Positions 1 to 8,122 of a DNA stretch of 33,290 nt are shown here, one piece after another; positions within the stretch are counted from its first letter, which is position 1; every line of letters starts with the position of its first letter. Under the pieces are notes generated by a model that saw only the letters and a list, made by a program, of their open reading frames with translations, was not told where the DNA came from and made no database searches. Both the position numbers and the translations under genes were made by a program. Source of the stretch: Streptomyces sp. JJ38 (lineage in GTDB: Bacteria; Actinomycetota; Actinomycetes; Streptomycetales; Streptomycetaceae); the NCBI RefSeq assembly GCF_019303475.1, contig NZ_JABLSI010000052.1, positions 1 through 33,290 of the forward strand, read 5' to 3'.

Positions 1-17
1 CGAACAATCTTTGTGGG

Positions 18-49
18 AAGCCCCGTTGGATTCAATTCCAACGGGGCTT
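18..49 (+). terminator. Rho-independent terminator of the gene upstream of the window
   Basis: A perfect 13-bp inverted repeat (18-30 with 37-49) encloses a 6-nt loop and is followed by TTTCTG. It lies about 100 bases before the first gene and probably ends transcription entering from the left. Confidence 0.85.
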
Positions 50-153
50 TCTGCTGTCCTGGGTCCGTTCGGCCCTGCCCCCGCGTCCGGCGCGCGGGAC
101 CGGGCCGGTAGGGTCGGGGAGCAGCGTAGGCACGGTTCCCGCGGGAGGCCCGG

Positions 154-762
154 GTGGAGGTTCAGGAGACACGCGTCCAGACGGACCGGATCCTCACCAT
201 CCCCAACGTGTTGAGCCTGGCCCGGCTGGCCGGTGTGCCGGTCTTTCTGTGGCTGGTTCTGTTGCCGGAGTTCGGCGGGCCGAACCGCGACGGCTGGGCC
301 CTGGCCATCCTGGCGCTCAGCGGCGTCACCGACTATCTGGACGGGAAACTGGCCCGCCGCTGGAACCAGATCAGCAGCCTTGGCCGGATTCTGGATCCGG
401 CTGCCGACCGCCTCTACATCCTTTCGACGCTCGTCGGCCTCACCTGGCGCGAGATCCTGCCCCTGTGGCTGACTGCCGTGCTGCTGCTCCGTGAGGTTGT
501 GCTCCTCGTCATGGTGTGGTTGCTCGACCGGCGCGGATATGCCCCGCCGCAGGTGAACTTCCTGGGTAAGGCCGCGACCTTCAACCTCATGTACGCGTTC
601 CCGCTGCTGCTTCTGAGCGATGGCAGCGGTTGGGTCGCCTCGCTCGCCGCGATTTTCGGCTGGGCGTTCGCCGGGTGGGGTACGGCGCTCTACTGGTGGG
701 CAGGAACCCTCTACGTGGTCCAGGTCCGCCGGATTCTCACAGCGGACGCTGCGGCCGGCTAG
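154..762 (+). CDS. CDP-alcohol phosphatidyltransferase (cardiolipin synthase / PgsA2 type)
   Basis: A 202-residue integral membrane enzyme of phospholipid synthesis. It carries the full CDP-alcohol phosphotransferase signature: D60, D63-G64, A67-R68, G77, D81 and D85. About five hydrophobic segments follow or flank it, as usual for the family. GTG at 154 is chosen because GGGAGG (143-148) stands 5 nt before it. The family swaps the CMP of a CDP-lipid for an alcohol. The Streptomyces coelicolor protein at the equivalent locus (SCO1389) is, as I recall, a eukaryote-like cardiolipin synthase, and the mycobacterial one is PgsA2. Cardiolipin synthesis from phosphatidylglycerol and CDP-diacylglycerol is therefore the best guess, but the motif alone does not fix the acceptor. 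The next gene, manC-like, begins about 105 bases on. A 6-bp hairpin (796-812) lies in that gap. Confidence 0.88.
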   Translation: MEVQETRVQTDRILTIPNVLSLARLAGVPVFLWLVLLPEFGGPNRDGWALAILALSGVTDYLDGKLARRWNQISSLGRILDPAADRLYILSTLVGLTWREILPLWLTAVLLLREVVLLVMVWLLDRRGYAPPQVNFLGKAATFNLMYAFPLLLLSDGSGWVASLAAIFGWAFAGWGTALYWWAGTLYVVQVRRILTADAAAG

Positions 763-868
763 GCCGCGCCTTCCCCAGCATCGTGGAGGGCTGGCTTCCC
801 GCGTGACGGGAACCCCCACATGGCTTGGCCGGTGCGATCGTCGTCTCTTGAAGGAGGACGTTACCGAC

Positions 869-3364
869 ATGAAGGCCGTTGTGATGGCCGGTGGCGAAGG
901 CACCCGCCTTCGTCCCATGACCGCGAGCATGCCGAAGCCACTTCTGCCGGTGGCCAATCGGCCGATCATGGAGCATGTCCTGAGACTGCTCAAGCGGCAT
1001 GGTCTGTCCGAAACCGTGGTGACCGTCCAGTTCCTCGCGTCGTTGGTGCGGAACTACTTCGGGGACGGCGAGGAACTCGGCATGGAGCTCACCTATGCCA
1101 ACGAGGAAAAGCCGCTCGGTACCGCGGGGAGTGTGAAGAACGCCGAGGAAGCCCTCAAGGACGATTCCTTCCTGGTCATCTCCGGGGACGCCCTGACAGA
1201 CTTCGACCTCACTGACCTCGTCAATTTCCACCGCGAGCGTGGGGCCCTGGTGACCGTCTGCCTGACGCGGGTACCGAATCCGCTGGAGTTCGGTATCACC
1301 ATCGTGGACGAGGAGGGCAAGGTCGAACGCTTCCTGGAGAAGCCGACCTGGGGCCAGGTCTTCTCCGACACCGTCAACACCGGCATTTACGTCATGGAGC
1401 CCGAGGTCTTCGACTATGTCGAGCCGGATGTGCCCGTGGACTGGTCCGGAGACGTCTTCCCGCAGCTCATGAAGGAAGGCAAGCCCATCTACGGCTATGT
1501 CGCCGAAGGGTACTGGGAGGACGTCGGCACCCACGAGAGCTATGTGAAGGCTCAGGCCGACGTGCTGGAGGGCAAGGTTGATGTCGCTCTCGACGGCTTC
1601 GAGATCTCGCCCGGGGTCTGGGTGGCCGAGGGCGCCGAGGTGCACCCCGAGGCGGTGCTGCGCGGTCCGTTGTACATCGGCGACTACGCCAAGGTCGAAC
1701 GCGGGGCGGAAATCCGCGAACACTCCGTCATCGGCTCGAACGTCGTGGTGAAGAGCGGTGCCTTCCTGCACAAGGCCGTCGTCCACGACAACGTCTACAT
1801 CGGTGAGCAGACGAATCTGCGCGGCTGTGTCATCGGAAAGAACACCGACGTGATGCGTGCCGCCCGGATCGAGGACGGGGCGGTCATCGGCGACGAGTGC
1901 CTGATCGGTGAGGAGTCGATCGTCCAGGGCAACGTGCGGGTCTATCCGTTCAAGACGGTCGAGGCCGGCGCCTTCGTCAACACCTCCGTCATCTGGGAGT
2001 CGCGCGGGCAGGCGCACCTGTTCGGAGCCCGCGGTGTGTCCGGCATCCTCAACGTCGAGATCACGCCCGAACTGGCGGTGCGGCTCGCCAGCGCCTACGC
2101 CACGACGCTGAAGAAGGGCTCGACGGTCACGACGGCGCGCGACCACTCGCGCGGTGCCCGGGCGCTGAAGCGCGCGATCATCTCCGCCCTCCAGGCCAGT
2201 GCGATCGACGTCCGGGACCTGGAGAACGTGCCGCTGCCGGTGGCCCGGCAGCAGACGGCCCGGGGCAGCGCGGGCGGCATCATGGTCCGGACGACGCCGG
2301 GGGTGCCGGACTCGGTCGACATCATGTTCTTCGACGAACGCGGTGCCGACCTCTCGCAGGCCGGTCAGCGGAAGCTCGACCGCGTCTACGCCCGGCAGGA
2401 GTACCGCAGAGCGTTCCCCGGCGAGATCGGTGACCTCTCCTTCCCGGCGAGCGTCTTCGACTCCTACGCGGGTGCCCTCCTGCGCACGGTGGACACCGCC
2501 GGCGTGCCGGAGGCCGGGCTCAAGATCGTCGTGGACGCGTCCCACGGGAGCGCCGGGCTGGTGCTGCCGAGCCTGCTCGGCCGGCTGGGCGTGGACGCCC
2601 TGACGATCAACCCGGGCATGGACGAGTCGCGTCCCACGGAGACGAGTGACGCCAGGCGCTCCGGCCTGGTCCGGCTGGGCGAGATCGTGGCCTCTGCACG
2701 GGCGGCGTTCGGCGTCCGCTTCGACCCGGTGGGTGAGCGGCTCTCGCTCGTCGACGAGCGGGGCCGCATCATCGAGGACCACCGCGCGCTGCTGGTGATG
2801 CTCGATCTCATCGCCGCCGAGCGCCGCAGCGGCCGGGTCGCCCTGCCGGTGACGACGACGCGTATCGCCGAGCAGGTGGCCGCCTACCACGGCACGCAGG
2901 TGGAGTGGACGACGACCTCGCCCGACGACCTCACGCGGGTCGGCCGCGACGACGCCACGATCTTCGGCGGCGACGGCCGCGGTGGCTTCATCGTCCCCGA
3001 GTTCAGTTCCGTCTTCGACGGGGCCGCGGCCTTCGTGCGCCTGATCGGTCTGGTGGCCCGCACGCAGCTCACCCTGAGCCAGATCGACGCCCGCATCCCC
3101 CGGGCCCACGTGGTGCGCCGGGACCTGGCCACGCCGTGGGCGGTCAAGGGCCTGGTGATGCGGCATGTCGTCGAGGCGGCGGGCGACCGGTTCGTGGACA
3201 CCACGGACGGCGTGCGGGTCGTGGAGTCCGACGGGCGGTGGGTGATGGTCCTGCCCGACCCGGCGGAGGCCGTCACCCATCTGTGGGCCGAGGGGCCGGA
3301 CGACGCGTCGGCCCAGGCCCTGCTGGACGAGTGGGCCGGCGTGGTGGACGGCGCCGGCCGCTGA
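869..3364 (+). CDS. Mannose-1-phosphate guanylyltransferase with degenerate phosphohexomutase domain
   Basis: An 831-residue three-part protein. Residues 1-235 are a nucleotidyltransferase (GGEGTRLRPMT at 8-18, K23, SGDAL metal loop near 105) that should join mannose-1-phosphate to GTP and give GDP-mannose. About 240-370 are left-handed beta-helix hexapeptide repeats. About 380-831 have the phosphomannomutase fold, but its active-site loops are altered. The phosphoserine loop reads GGIMVRTTPG (469-478) instead of TASHNP, and the metal loop reads FDPVGER (618-624) instead of DGDADR. The mutase half is therefore probably not catalytic, while the transferase half looks intact. ATG 869 follows AAGGAGG (851-857). 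A strong terminator lies 25 bases after the stop. GDP-mannose would feed protein O-mannosylation and cell-envelope mannolipids. The family is common in actinomycetes. Confidence 0.9.
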   Translation: MKAVVMAGGEGTRLRPMTASMPKPLLPVANRPIMEHVLRLLKRHGLSETVVTVQFLASLVRNYFGDGEELGMELTYANEEKPLGTAGSVKNAEEALKDDSFLVISGDALTDFDLTDLVNFHRERGALVTVCLTRVPNPLEFGITIVDEEGKVERFLEKPTWGQVFSDTVNTGIYVMEPEVFDYVEPDVPVDWSGDVFPQLMKEGKPIYGYVAEGYWEDVGTHESYVKAQADVLEGKVDVALDGFEISPGVWVAEGAEVHPEAVLRGPLYIGDYAKVERGAEIREHSVIGSNVVVKSGAFLHKAVVHDNVYIGEQTNLRGCVIGKNTDVMRAARIEDGAVIGDECLIGEESIVQGNVRVYPFKTVEAGAFVNTSVIWESRGQAHLFGARGVSGILNVEITPELAVRLASAYATTLKKGSTVTTARDHSRGARALKRAIISALQASAIDVRDLENVPLPVARQQTARGSAGGIMVRTTPGVPDSVDIMFFDERGADLSQAGQRKLDRVYARQEYRRAFPGEIGDLSFPASVFDSYAGALLRTVDTAGVPEAGLKIVVDASHGSAGLVLPSLLGRLGVDALTINPGMDESRPTETSDARRSGLVRLGEIVASARAAFGVRFDPVGERLSLVDERGRIIEDHRALLVMLDLIAAERRSGRVALPVTTTRIAEQVAAYHGTQVEWTTTSPDDLTRVGRDDATIFGGDGRGGFIVPEFSSVFDGAAAFVRLIGLVARTQLTLSQIDARIPRAHVVRRDLATPWAVKGLVMRHVVEAAGDRFVDTTDGVRVVESDGRWVMVLPDPAEAVTHLWAEGPDDASAQALLDEWAGVVDGAGR

Positions 3365-3388
3365 GCCTCCCGTCCCCGCCGACGTGAC

Positions 3389-3417
3389 GGGCCCTCCGGT
3401 GGCGCACCGGAGGGCCC
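3389..3417 (+). terminator. Terminator after the guanylyltransferase gene
   Basis: A perfect 13-bp stem (3389-3401 with 3405-3417) closes a GCG loop. There is no T-run, which is normal for Streptomyces. It separates the first two genes from the DUF881 group. Confidence 0.85.
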
Positions 3418-3456
3418 ATTCGGCCCTTGGGCTACCGACGTGCGACGATGTGCGGC

Positions 3457-4353
3457 ATGTCGCAGCAGCAGCCCGAACGGAGCACCGCGTCGCGGCCCGC
3501 GCGACCCGACGCGTCGATGTCGCTGCTGACCAACGTCATGGAGCACAGCCTCGACGAGGGCTACGCAGAGGCGGCCGCCCGCAGGGGCGAGGCCGGGCGG
3601 GCGGGTCTGCCGCGGACACTGCGCGCCAAGATCTGGCTGGCCTTCGGCCTGGTCCTGGCCGCGCTCGTCGTCACGCTGAGCGCGGCGCAGGCACAGTACG
3701 ACGCGCCGGCGGCGGCCAAGGAGCGCGAGGAACTCGTCGAGCGGGTGCAGAAAGGCACCGAGGAGGCCGACGACCTGCAGGAGGAGGTGCAGGACCTGCG
3801 CGGGGACGTCGCACGTATGCAGCGCGAGGCGCTCGGTGGCGACGGAGACGGCTCCGAGGACCTGGTCGGCCTGCTGGCGGGCGACACGCCCGTCGAGGGC
3901 CCCGGGGTGGAACTCGTCGTGGACGACGCGGAGGACACCGGGGGCGGAGGCGACGGGCCGCGGGAGTCGACCGGGTTCTCCGACACCGGCCGGGTCCGGG
4001 ACCGCGACGTCCAGCTCGTCGTCAACGGCCTCTGGGCCTCCGGCGCGGAGGCCATCTCGATCAACGGCCAGCGGCTGACCGCCCTGTCCGCCATCCGCGC
4101 GGCCGGCGACGCCATACTGGTCGACAACCGGCCCCTCGTGCCGCCGTACAGCATCCTCGCCGTCGGGCCGGGGCAGGAGCTGGCCGACGACTTCGAGGCC
4201 AGCATCGACGGCCAGTACCTCCAGGTGCTGGAGGAGAACTACGACATCCGGGCCCGCCTCTCGGTGCGCGAGAACGTGCGGCTGCCCGCGGCGCCGAGCC
4301 TCACCATCAGGACCGCCGAGCCCGTCACCAGCGGAAAGGGCAGTAATTCGTGA
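3457..4353 (+). CDS. DUF881 family membrane protein (first copy)
   Basis: A 298-residue protein of unknown function. It has a cytoplasmic N-terminal stretch of about 50 residues, one membrane segment (IWLAFGLVLAALVVTLSAA, about 52-70), a coiled-coil-like Glu/Arg-rich stretch, and an extracytoplasmic DUF881 domain ending near the C-terminus. ATG 3457 is preferred, since ATG 3448 and TTG 3427 lie upstream without a ribosome site. A hexamer GACGAT (3444-3449) seven bases before 3457 could be a -10 box, which would make the message leaderless. The stop overlaps the next GTG by four bases (GTGA), so translation is coupled to sbp. Two DUF881 genes flanking sbp are found in many Gram-positive genomes and may form one envelope complex, which is an inference from gene order. 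Confidence 0.85.
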   Translation: MSQQQPERSTASRPARPDASMSLLTNVMEHSLDEGYAEAAARRGEAGRAGLPRTLRAKIWLAFGLVLAALVVTLSAAQAQYDAPAAAKEREELVERVQKGTEEADDLQEEVQDLRGDVARMQREALGGDGDGSEDLVGLLAGDTPVEGPGVELVVDDAEDTGGGGDGPRESTGFSDTGRVRDRDVQLVVNGLWASGAEAISINGQRLTALSAIRAAGDAILVDNRPLVPPYSILAVGPGQELADDFEASIDGQYLQVLEENYDIRARLSVRENVRLPAAPSLTIRTAEPVTSGKGSNS

Positions 4354-4682
4354 TCGCCGTACTGGGCCTCATCGTGGGAGTCGTGGCGGGGCTGGTGCTC
4401 CGGCCCGTGGTACCGACCGCGGTGGAGCCCTATCTGCCCATCGCCGTCGTCGCCGCTCTCGACGCGGTCTTCGGCGGGCTGCGCGCGATGCTGGACGGCA
4501 TCTTCGTCGACAAGGTCTTCGTCGTGTCGTTCCTGTCGAACGTCGTCGTGGCCGCGCTGATCGTCTTCCTCGGTGACAAGCTGGGCGTGGGCGCCCAGCT
4601 GTCGACCGGTGTGGTCGTCGTGCTCGGCATCCGTATCTTCTCCAACGCCGCCGCGATCCGGCGCCACGTCTTCGGGGCGTGA
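4350..4682 (+). CDS. sbp: Small basic protein (Sbp, DUF1290 family)
   Basis: A 110-residue membrane protein with about three hydrophobic helices: the N-terminal IAVLGLIVGVVAGLVL, a middle helix around VVSFLSNVVVAALIVFL, and a last one around GVVVVLGIRIF. It ends in a basic tail (IRRHVFGA). Length and pattern match the Sbp/DUF1290 family, which lies between two DUF881 genes in many actinobacteria and also occurs in Firmicutes near division genes. The GTG start sits inside the stop of the preceding DUF881 gene. The next gene starts 4 bases after its stop, so the three are almost certainly one transcript. The biochemical role is not known. Confidence 0.85.
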   Translation: MIAVLGLIVGVVAGLVLRPVVPTAVEPYLPIAVVAALDAVFGGLRAMLDGIFVDKVFVVSFLSNVVVAALIVFLGDKLGVGAQLSTGVVVVLGIRIFSNAAAIRRHVFGA

Positions 4683-4686
4683 GGGT

Positions 4687-5649
4687 ATGAGCGAGGACAG
4701 GCAGCAGGAGCCGGGCGGGCCGAAGCGCCCGGCCGACGAGGAGCGCCCGGGCGCAGAACCCGGGGGCGGGCCCCGCGAACCCGCTCGCGCCGGGCGGGCA
4801 CAGGACCGCGACGCGGACACGGGCGCGGGCGCCGGCGCGGAGGAGCGTGCGGAGACGCGGGCCGAGGAGCGTGCTGAAGAGCCCGCCGAGGCGTCCGCCG
4901 AGGGCGGCGAGCGCAGCGGCACGGAGGAGATGACCGGTCGCCAGCGTCTCGTGGCCGGGCTGTGGCCGCCACGGCTGAACCGCAACCAACTCATCGCCGC
5001 ATCACTGCTTTTCGTCCTCGGACTGGGCCTGGCCATCCAGGTACGCTCCACGAGCGAGGACAACGCGCTGCGCGGCGCGCGCCAGGAGGACCTGGTGCGT
5101 ATCCTCGACGAGCTGGACGGCCGCACCACGCGGCTCGAAGGCGAGAAGGAGCTGCTGGAGAATCAGCGGTCGGAGCTGGAGAACAGCTCGAACCAGGCCG
5201 AGGAGGCTCGGCGGCAACGGGCTGAACGGGACCGTCAACTCGGTATCCTGGCCGGTACGGTGGCCGCGCGGGGCCCGGGCATCGAGGTGCGGATCAGCGG
5301 TCCCGACGACGTCGTCGAGGCGGACCGGCTGCTGGACGCCATCCAGGAGCTCCGCGCAGCCGGCGCGGAGGCCGTGCAGATCAACGACGTACGGGTCGTG
5401 GCGGACACGTACTTCACCAACGCGGAAGGCGGTGTGAACGTCGACGGACAGTCGGTCTCACCGCCGTACGTCTTCGAGGTCATCGGTCGCCCGCAGGACC
5501 TCGAACCGGCACTCAAGATCCCTGGGGGAGTCGTGCAGAGCCTCCAGGGTGACGGGGCGACGGTCACCATCACCCCGTCCGAGAACGTGGTCGTGGACGC
5601 CGTGGTGTCTCCGCAGCGGCCCGAACACGGTCGGTCGTCATCGCAGTGA
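4687..5649 (+). CDS. DUF881 family membrane protein (second copy)
   Basis: A 320-residue protein with a long low-complexity cytoplasmic head (about residues 1-85, rich in Glu, Arg, Ala, Gly and Pro). One membrane segment follows (about 98-115, LIAASLLFVLGLGLAIQV), then a coiled coil (about 120-185), then a DUF881 domain (about 190-305). ATG 4687 follows GAGGG and lies 4 bases after sbp. The acidic, repeat-like head is longer than in the first copy and has a composition common in disordered actinobacterial tails. It is last in the DUF881-sbp-DUF881 unit. A 165-base gap follows before the FHA gene, where mycobacteria have gcvH. Confidence 0.85.
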   Translation: MSEDRQQEPGGPKRPADEERPGAEPGGGPREPARAGRAQDRDADTGAGAGAEERAETRAEERAEEPAEASAEGGERSGTEEMTGRQRLVAGLWPPRLNRNQLIAASLLFVLGLGLAIQVRSTSEDNALRGARQEDLVRILDELDGRTTRLEGEKELLENQRSELENSSNQAEEARRQRAERDRQLGILAGTVAARGPGIEVRISGPDDVVEADRLLDAIQELRAAGAEAVQINDVRVVADTYFTNAEGGVNVDGQSVSPPYVFEVIGRPQDLEPALKIPGGVVQSLQGDGATVTITPSENVVVDAVVSPQRPEHGRSSSQ

Positions 5650-5814
5650 GGTGCCGGTGATCCTTTTCAGGGGTCGGCGGGCGCTGCTGTCGTCCGGTGA
5701 GGGAAACTGTCTACTGGCCGCGGACGTTGTCCGGGTGTCCGCTGTGGCCTGTGTGAGCATCAAGGCTCTGTCCTGCCCCGCGGGCGGGTCTGTTTCGTGC
5801 GAGGGGAATCGCCC

Positions 5815-6591
5815 GTGAGTTTTCTTTCGAAGTTGTTCGGCAAGCGCAAGGACGCCGGTGGCGCACACCGTGCCCCGAAGCACGGTTCGGGGGGCGAGCA
5901 GTCGCCCCCCGCCGAGGACGAGCGCCCGCTCTTCCGTCCTGAGCCGAATGCCCCGCATGGTGGTACTTCCGCCGCGATGGGCGGGGTTTCTGTTGACCAG
6001 GACACGGCCGCGCGCATAGGTTCCCAGGCACCATCAACCTCAACTGCGGGTGGAGGGGTCGGCGTGCCGATCTGCTCACGGTGTGGTAATCGGGCCGCCG
6101 AGTCGAGCCGGTTCTGCTCCAACTGCGGTGCCCCGCTGCGCGGCGGCGCCCCGGTCGGCGAGCGCCCCTCCGAGACGACGTCGACGATCTCGATCAGCGG
6201 GCTCGAGGCGTACGACGCGGAGGCCACCGGCCAGACGCCGATGCTGTCGCCCGAGGCGATCGCCGCCATCGACAACCTGCCCACCGGGTCAGCGCTTCTG
6301 GTGGTCCGCCGCGGCCCCAACGCCGGCGCGCGGTTCCTGCTGGACAGCGAGCTGACGACGGCGGGGCGCAGCCCGCAGAGCGACATCTTCCTGGACGACG
6401 TGACGGTCTCCCGTCGGCATGTGGAGTTCCGGCGTGCGGCGGACGGCACGTTCACGGCATCCGACGTCGGCAGCCTCAACGGCACCTATGTCAACCGTGA
6501 GCCCATCGACTCCGTTGCGCTGAGCAACGGTGACGAGGTGCAGATCGGGAAGTTCCGCCTGGTGTTCTTCGCCCACCAGCGAGGTATCTGA
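5815..6591 (+). CDS. garA: GarA/OdhI-like FHA protein with N-terminal zinc ribbon
   Basis: A 258-residue cytosolic regulator. A low-complexity head leads to a zinc ribbon (C87, C90, C101, C104), then the ETTS motif (120-123), then an FHA domain (about 160-255) with R185, S199, H202 and N222 in the phosphothreonine-binding loops. The stretch from NLPTGSALLVV to IGKFRLVFF closely follows M. tuberculosis GarA as I remember it. In that family Ser/Thr kinases phosphorylate the ETTS threonines, the FHA domain then folds back on them, and the protein stops inhibiting 2-oxoglutarate dehydrogenase and acting on glutamate metabolism. The zinc ribbon is an addition compared with mycobacterial GarA. GTG 5815 follows GAGGGGA (5801-5807). 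The upstream GTG at 5797 lacks such a site. The gene order around it matches garA. Confidence 0.88.
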   Translation: MSFLSKLFGKRKDAGGAHRAPKHGSGGEQSPPAEDERPLFRPEPNAPHGGTSAAMGGVSVDQDTAARIGSQAPSTSTAGGGVGVPICSRCGNRAAESSRFCSNCGAPLRGGAPVGERPSETTSTISISGLEAYDAEATGQTPMLSPEAIAAIDNLPTGSALLVVRRGPNAGARFLLDSELTTAGRSPQSDIFLDDVTVSRRHVEFRRAADGTFTASDVGSLNGTYVNREPIDSVALSNGDEVQIGKFRLVFFAHQRGI

Positions 6592-6615
6592 CGCACGACC
6601 CGCCAGGGAAGGTTC

Positions 6616-7371
6616 ATGCTGCACACATCGTCGGGTGGCGCCTCGTCGGGCGCCACCGCCGGGGAGGACGGCCCCTCGGAACACGGGCCGATGAGCATCG
6701 GCGCCGTGCTGGGCCGGCTCCGTGAGGAGTTCCCCGAGGTCACGGTCTCAAAGATCCGCTTTCTGGAGTCCGAAGGCCTCGTCGAACCGCAGCGCACCCC
6801 GTCCGGTTACCGCAAGTTCAGCGAGCGGGACGTGGAGCGGCTTGCCTTCGTCCTGCGGATGCAGCGCGACCACTACCTGCCGCTGAAGGTCATCCGTGAG
6901 CAGGTGGCCGCCATGGACCGGGGCGAGCAGGTGAGCCTGCCCGGCCCGGCCCAGCCACGTGATCTGCTGGACGGTGCCGCGGCGCCGCTGGCCGCCCCCG
7001 ACGCCGGCCGGATGGACCGGTCCGAGCTGCTCGCGGCGGCCGACATCAGCGAGGAGCAGCTCGGCGAGTGGGAGTCCTTCGGGCTGCTCGCCCCGGCGCG
7101 GACGGGCGGCTACCCCGCCGAGGCGGTCGAGGTGGCGCGCCTGGTGGCGGACCTGGGCCGGTTCGGTCTGGAGCCCCGCCACCTGCGGGCGGTCAAGGCA
7201 GCGGCCGACCGGGAGGCCGGATTCGTGGAGCAGGTCGTGGCGCCGCTGCGGCGGCACCGCGACGCGCGCACCCGGGCCCGTGCGGAGGCCACCGCCAGGG
7301 AGCTGGCGACGCTGGCCGTGCGGCTGCACGCCACCCTCGTCCAGACGGCGCTGCGGGAGCAGCGCGTGTGA
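6616..7371 (+). CDS. MerR-family transcriptional regulator (Rv1828-like)
   Basis: A 251-residue protein. A flexible head of about 25 residues leads to a winged helix-turn-helix of MerR type (MSIGAVLGRL, VSKIRFLESEGLVEPQR, SGYRKFSERDVERL; about 26-90). A helical C-terminal region of about 120 residues begins near 130 and contains a second HTH-like stretch (LAAADISEEQLGEWESFGLL). I see no cysteine-rich metal loop, so it is not a metal sensor of the classic kind. ATG 6616 follows GGGAAGG. The place right after garA is that of Rv1828, a MerR-fold regulator. The signal it reads is unknown. It lies 24 bases after garA and is probably cotranscribed. Confidence 0.85.
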   Translation: MLHTSSGGASSGATAGEDGPSEHGPMSIGAVLGRLREEFPEVTVSKIRFLESEGLVEPQRTPSGYRKFSERDVERLAFVLRMQRDHYLPLKVIREQVAAMDRGEQVSLPGPAQPRDLLDGAAAPLAAPDAGRMDRSELLAAADISEEQLGEWESFGLLAPARTGGYPAEAVEVARLVADLGRFGLEPRHLRAVKAAADREAGFVEQVVAPLRRHRDARTRARAEATARELATLAVRLHATLVQTALREQRV

Positions 7372-7438
7372 CCTGCTCACTCCTCCCGGTATGGCTGGGT
7401 CGGGGGTGCCCGACTACCCAAACCGGCGGCGCAGCGCC

Positions 7439-7444
7439 TAGGGT
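7439..7444 (+). promoter_or_regulatory. Candidate -10 box for a leaderless bifunctional-nuclease message
   Basis: TAGGGT ends 6 bases before the GTG at 7451, and there is no Shine-Dalgarno sequence. A start of transcription at or next to the GTG would give a leaderless mRNA. No good -35 hexamer is seen. Confidence 0.35.
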
Positions 7445-7450
7445 TGCAAT

Positions 7451-7924
7451 GTGAACGAGCTCGACGTCGTGGGTGTCCGGGTCGAAATGCCCTCCAACCA
7501 GCCGATCGTGCTTCTGCGCGAAGTAGGAGGCGACCGCTACCTCCCCATCTGGATCGGCCCCGGGGAGGCGACAGCGATCGCCTTCGCCCAGCAGGGCATG
7601 ACCCCGGCACGCCCGCTCACTCACGACCTCTTCAAGGACGTGCTGGAGGCAGTCGGCCAGGAGCTCACCGCCGTCCGCATCACGGATCTCCGGGACGGTG
7701 TGTTCTTCGCCGAACTGGTGTTCGCCAGTGGGGTGGAGGTCAGCGCCCGTCCGTCCGACGCGATAGCACTCGCTCTGCGCACCGGTACGCCGATCTACGG
7801 CAGCGACGGAGTGCTGAACGACGCGGGGATCGCCATCCCGGACGAGCAGGAGGACGAGGTGGAGAAGTTCCGCGAGTTCCTCGACCAGATCTCGCCCGAG
7901 GACTTCGGCACCAGCAGCCAGTGA
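7451..7924 (+). CDS. Bifunctional nuclease domain protein (DUF151/BFN)
   Basis: A 157-residue protein covering the whole DUF151 family fold (MNELDVVGVRV, IWIGPGEATAIA, ARPSDAIALALR, IPIYGSDGV-like stretch, acidic C-terminal helix). Members in plants and Thermotoga have been described as dual RNase/DNase enzymes. The actinobacterial role is not established. The GTG start has no ribosome site but a -10-like TAGGGT just upstream, so leaderless translation is likely. The same position in mycobacteria holds Rv1829, between two MerR genes as here. It is 79 bases from the first MerR gene and 198 from the second. Confidence 0.88.
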   Translation: MNELDVVGVRVEMPSNQPIVLLREVGGDRYLPIWIGPGEATAIAFAQQGMTPARPLTHDLFKDVLEAVGQELTAVRITDLRDGVFFAELVFASGVEVSARPSDAIALALRTGTPIYGSDGVLNDAGIAIPDEQEDEVEKFREFLDQISPEDFGTSSQ

Positions 7925-8036
7925 GCGTGCGGTGTGAGGGCCCGCCCTCGCAGCAGCCCCTGCCTGTACCCGGCACCGCAACAGGTCAAACCACTCTTGG
8001 GATGACTGTCACCCGGCATGCCGAGTGTGGCGATCG

Positions 8037-8065
8037 TTGACGCACCCCGGGTGACTGCCTACCTT
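8037..8065 (+). promoter_or_regulatory. Vegetative-type promoter of the second MerR gene
   Basis: TTGACG (8037-8042), a 17-base spacer and TACCTT (8060-8065) match the HrdB consensus well. CTGCCT (8055-8060) and AGGCAG (8071-8076) form an inverted repeat across the -10 box and start site, a plausible operator, perhaps for the MerR protein itself. Confidence 0.6.
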
Positions 8066-8122
8066 CATGGAGGCAGGTTCCGGCGGCGTCACCGCAGGGG
8101 CGTGAAGGGATGGAGGGTCGGC

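Noticed and set aside
737..3280. Long - strand frame opposite the guanylyltransferase gene
   Set aside because: It is the shadow of a strongly supported gene, with low-complexity Asp/His/Arg-rich sequence and no motif.
5657..5818. 53-codon Cys-containing frame between the second DUF881 gene and garA, with GAGG upstream and a GTGA overlap with garA
   Set aside because: Only about three quarters of its codons end in G or C, well below the neighbours, and the protein resembles nothing. It does not look like a gcvH remnant either.
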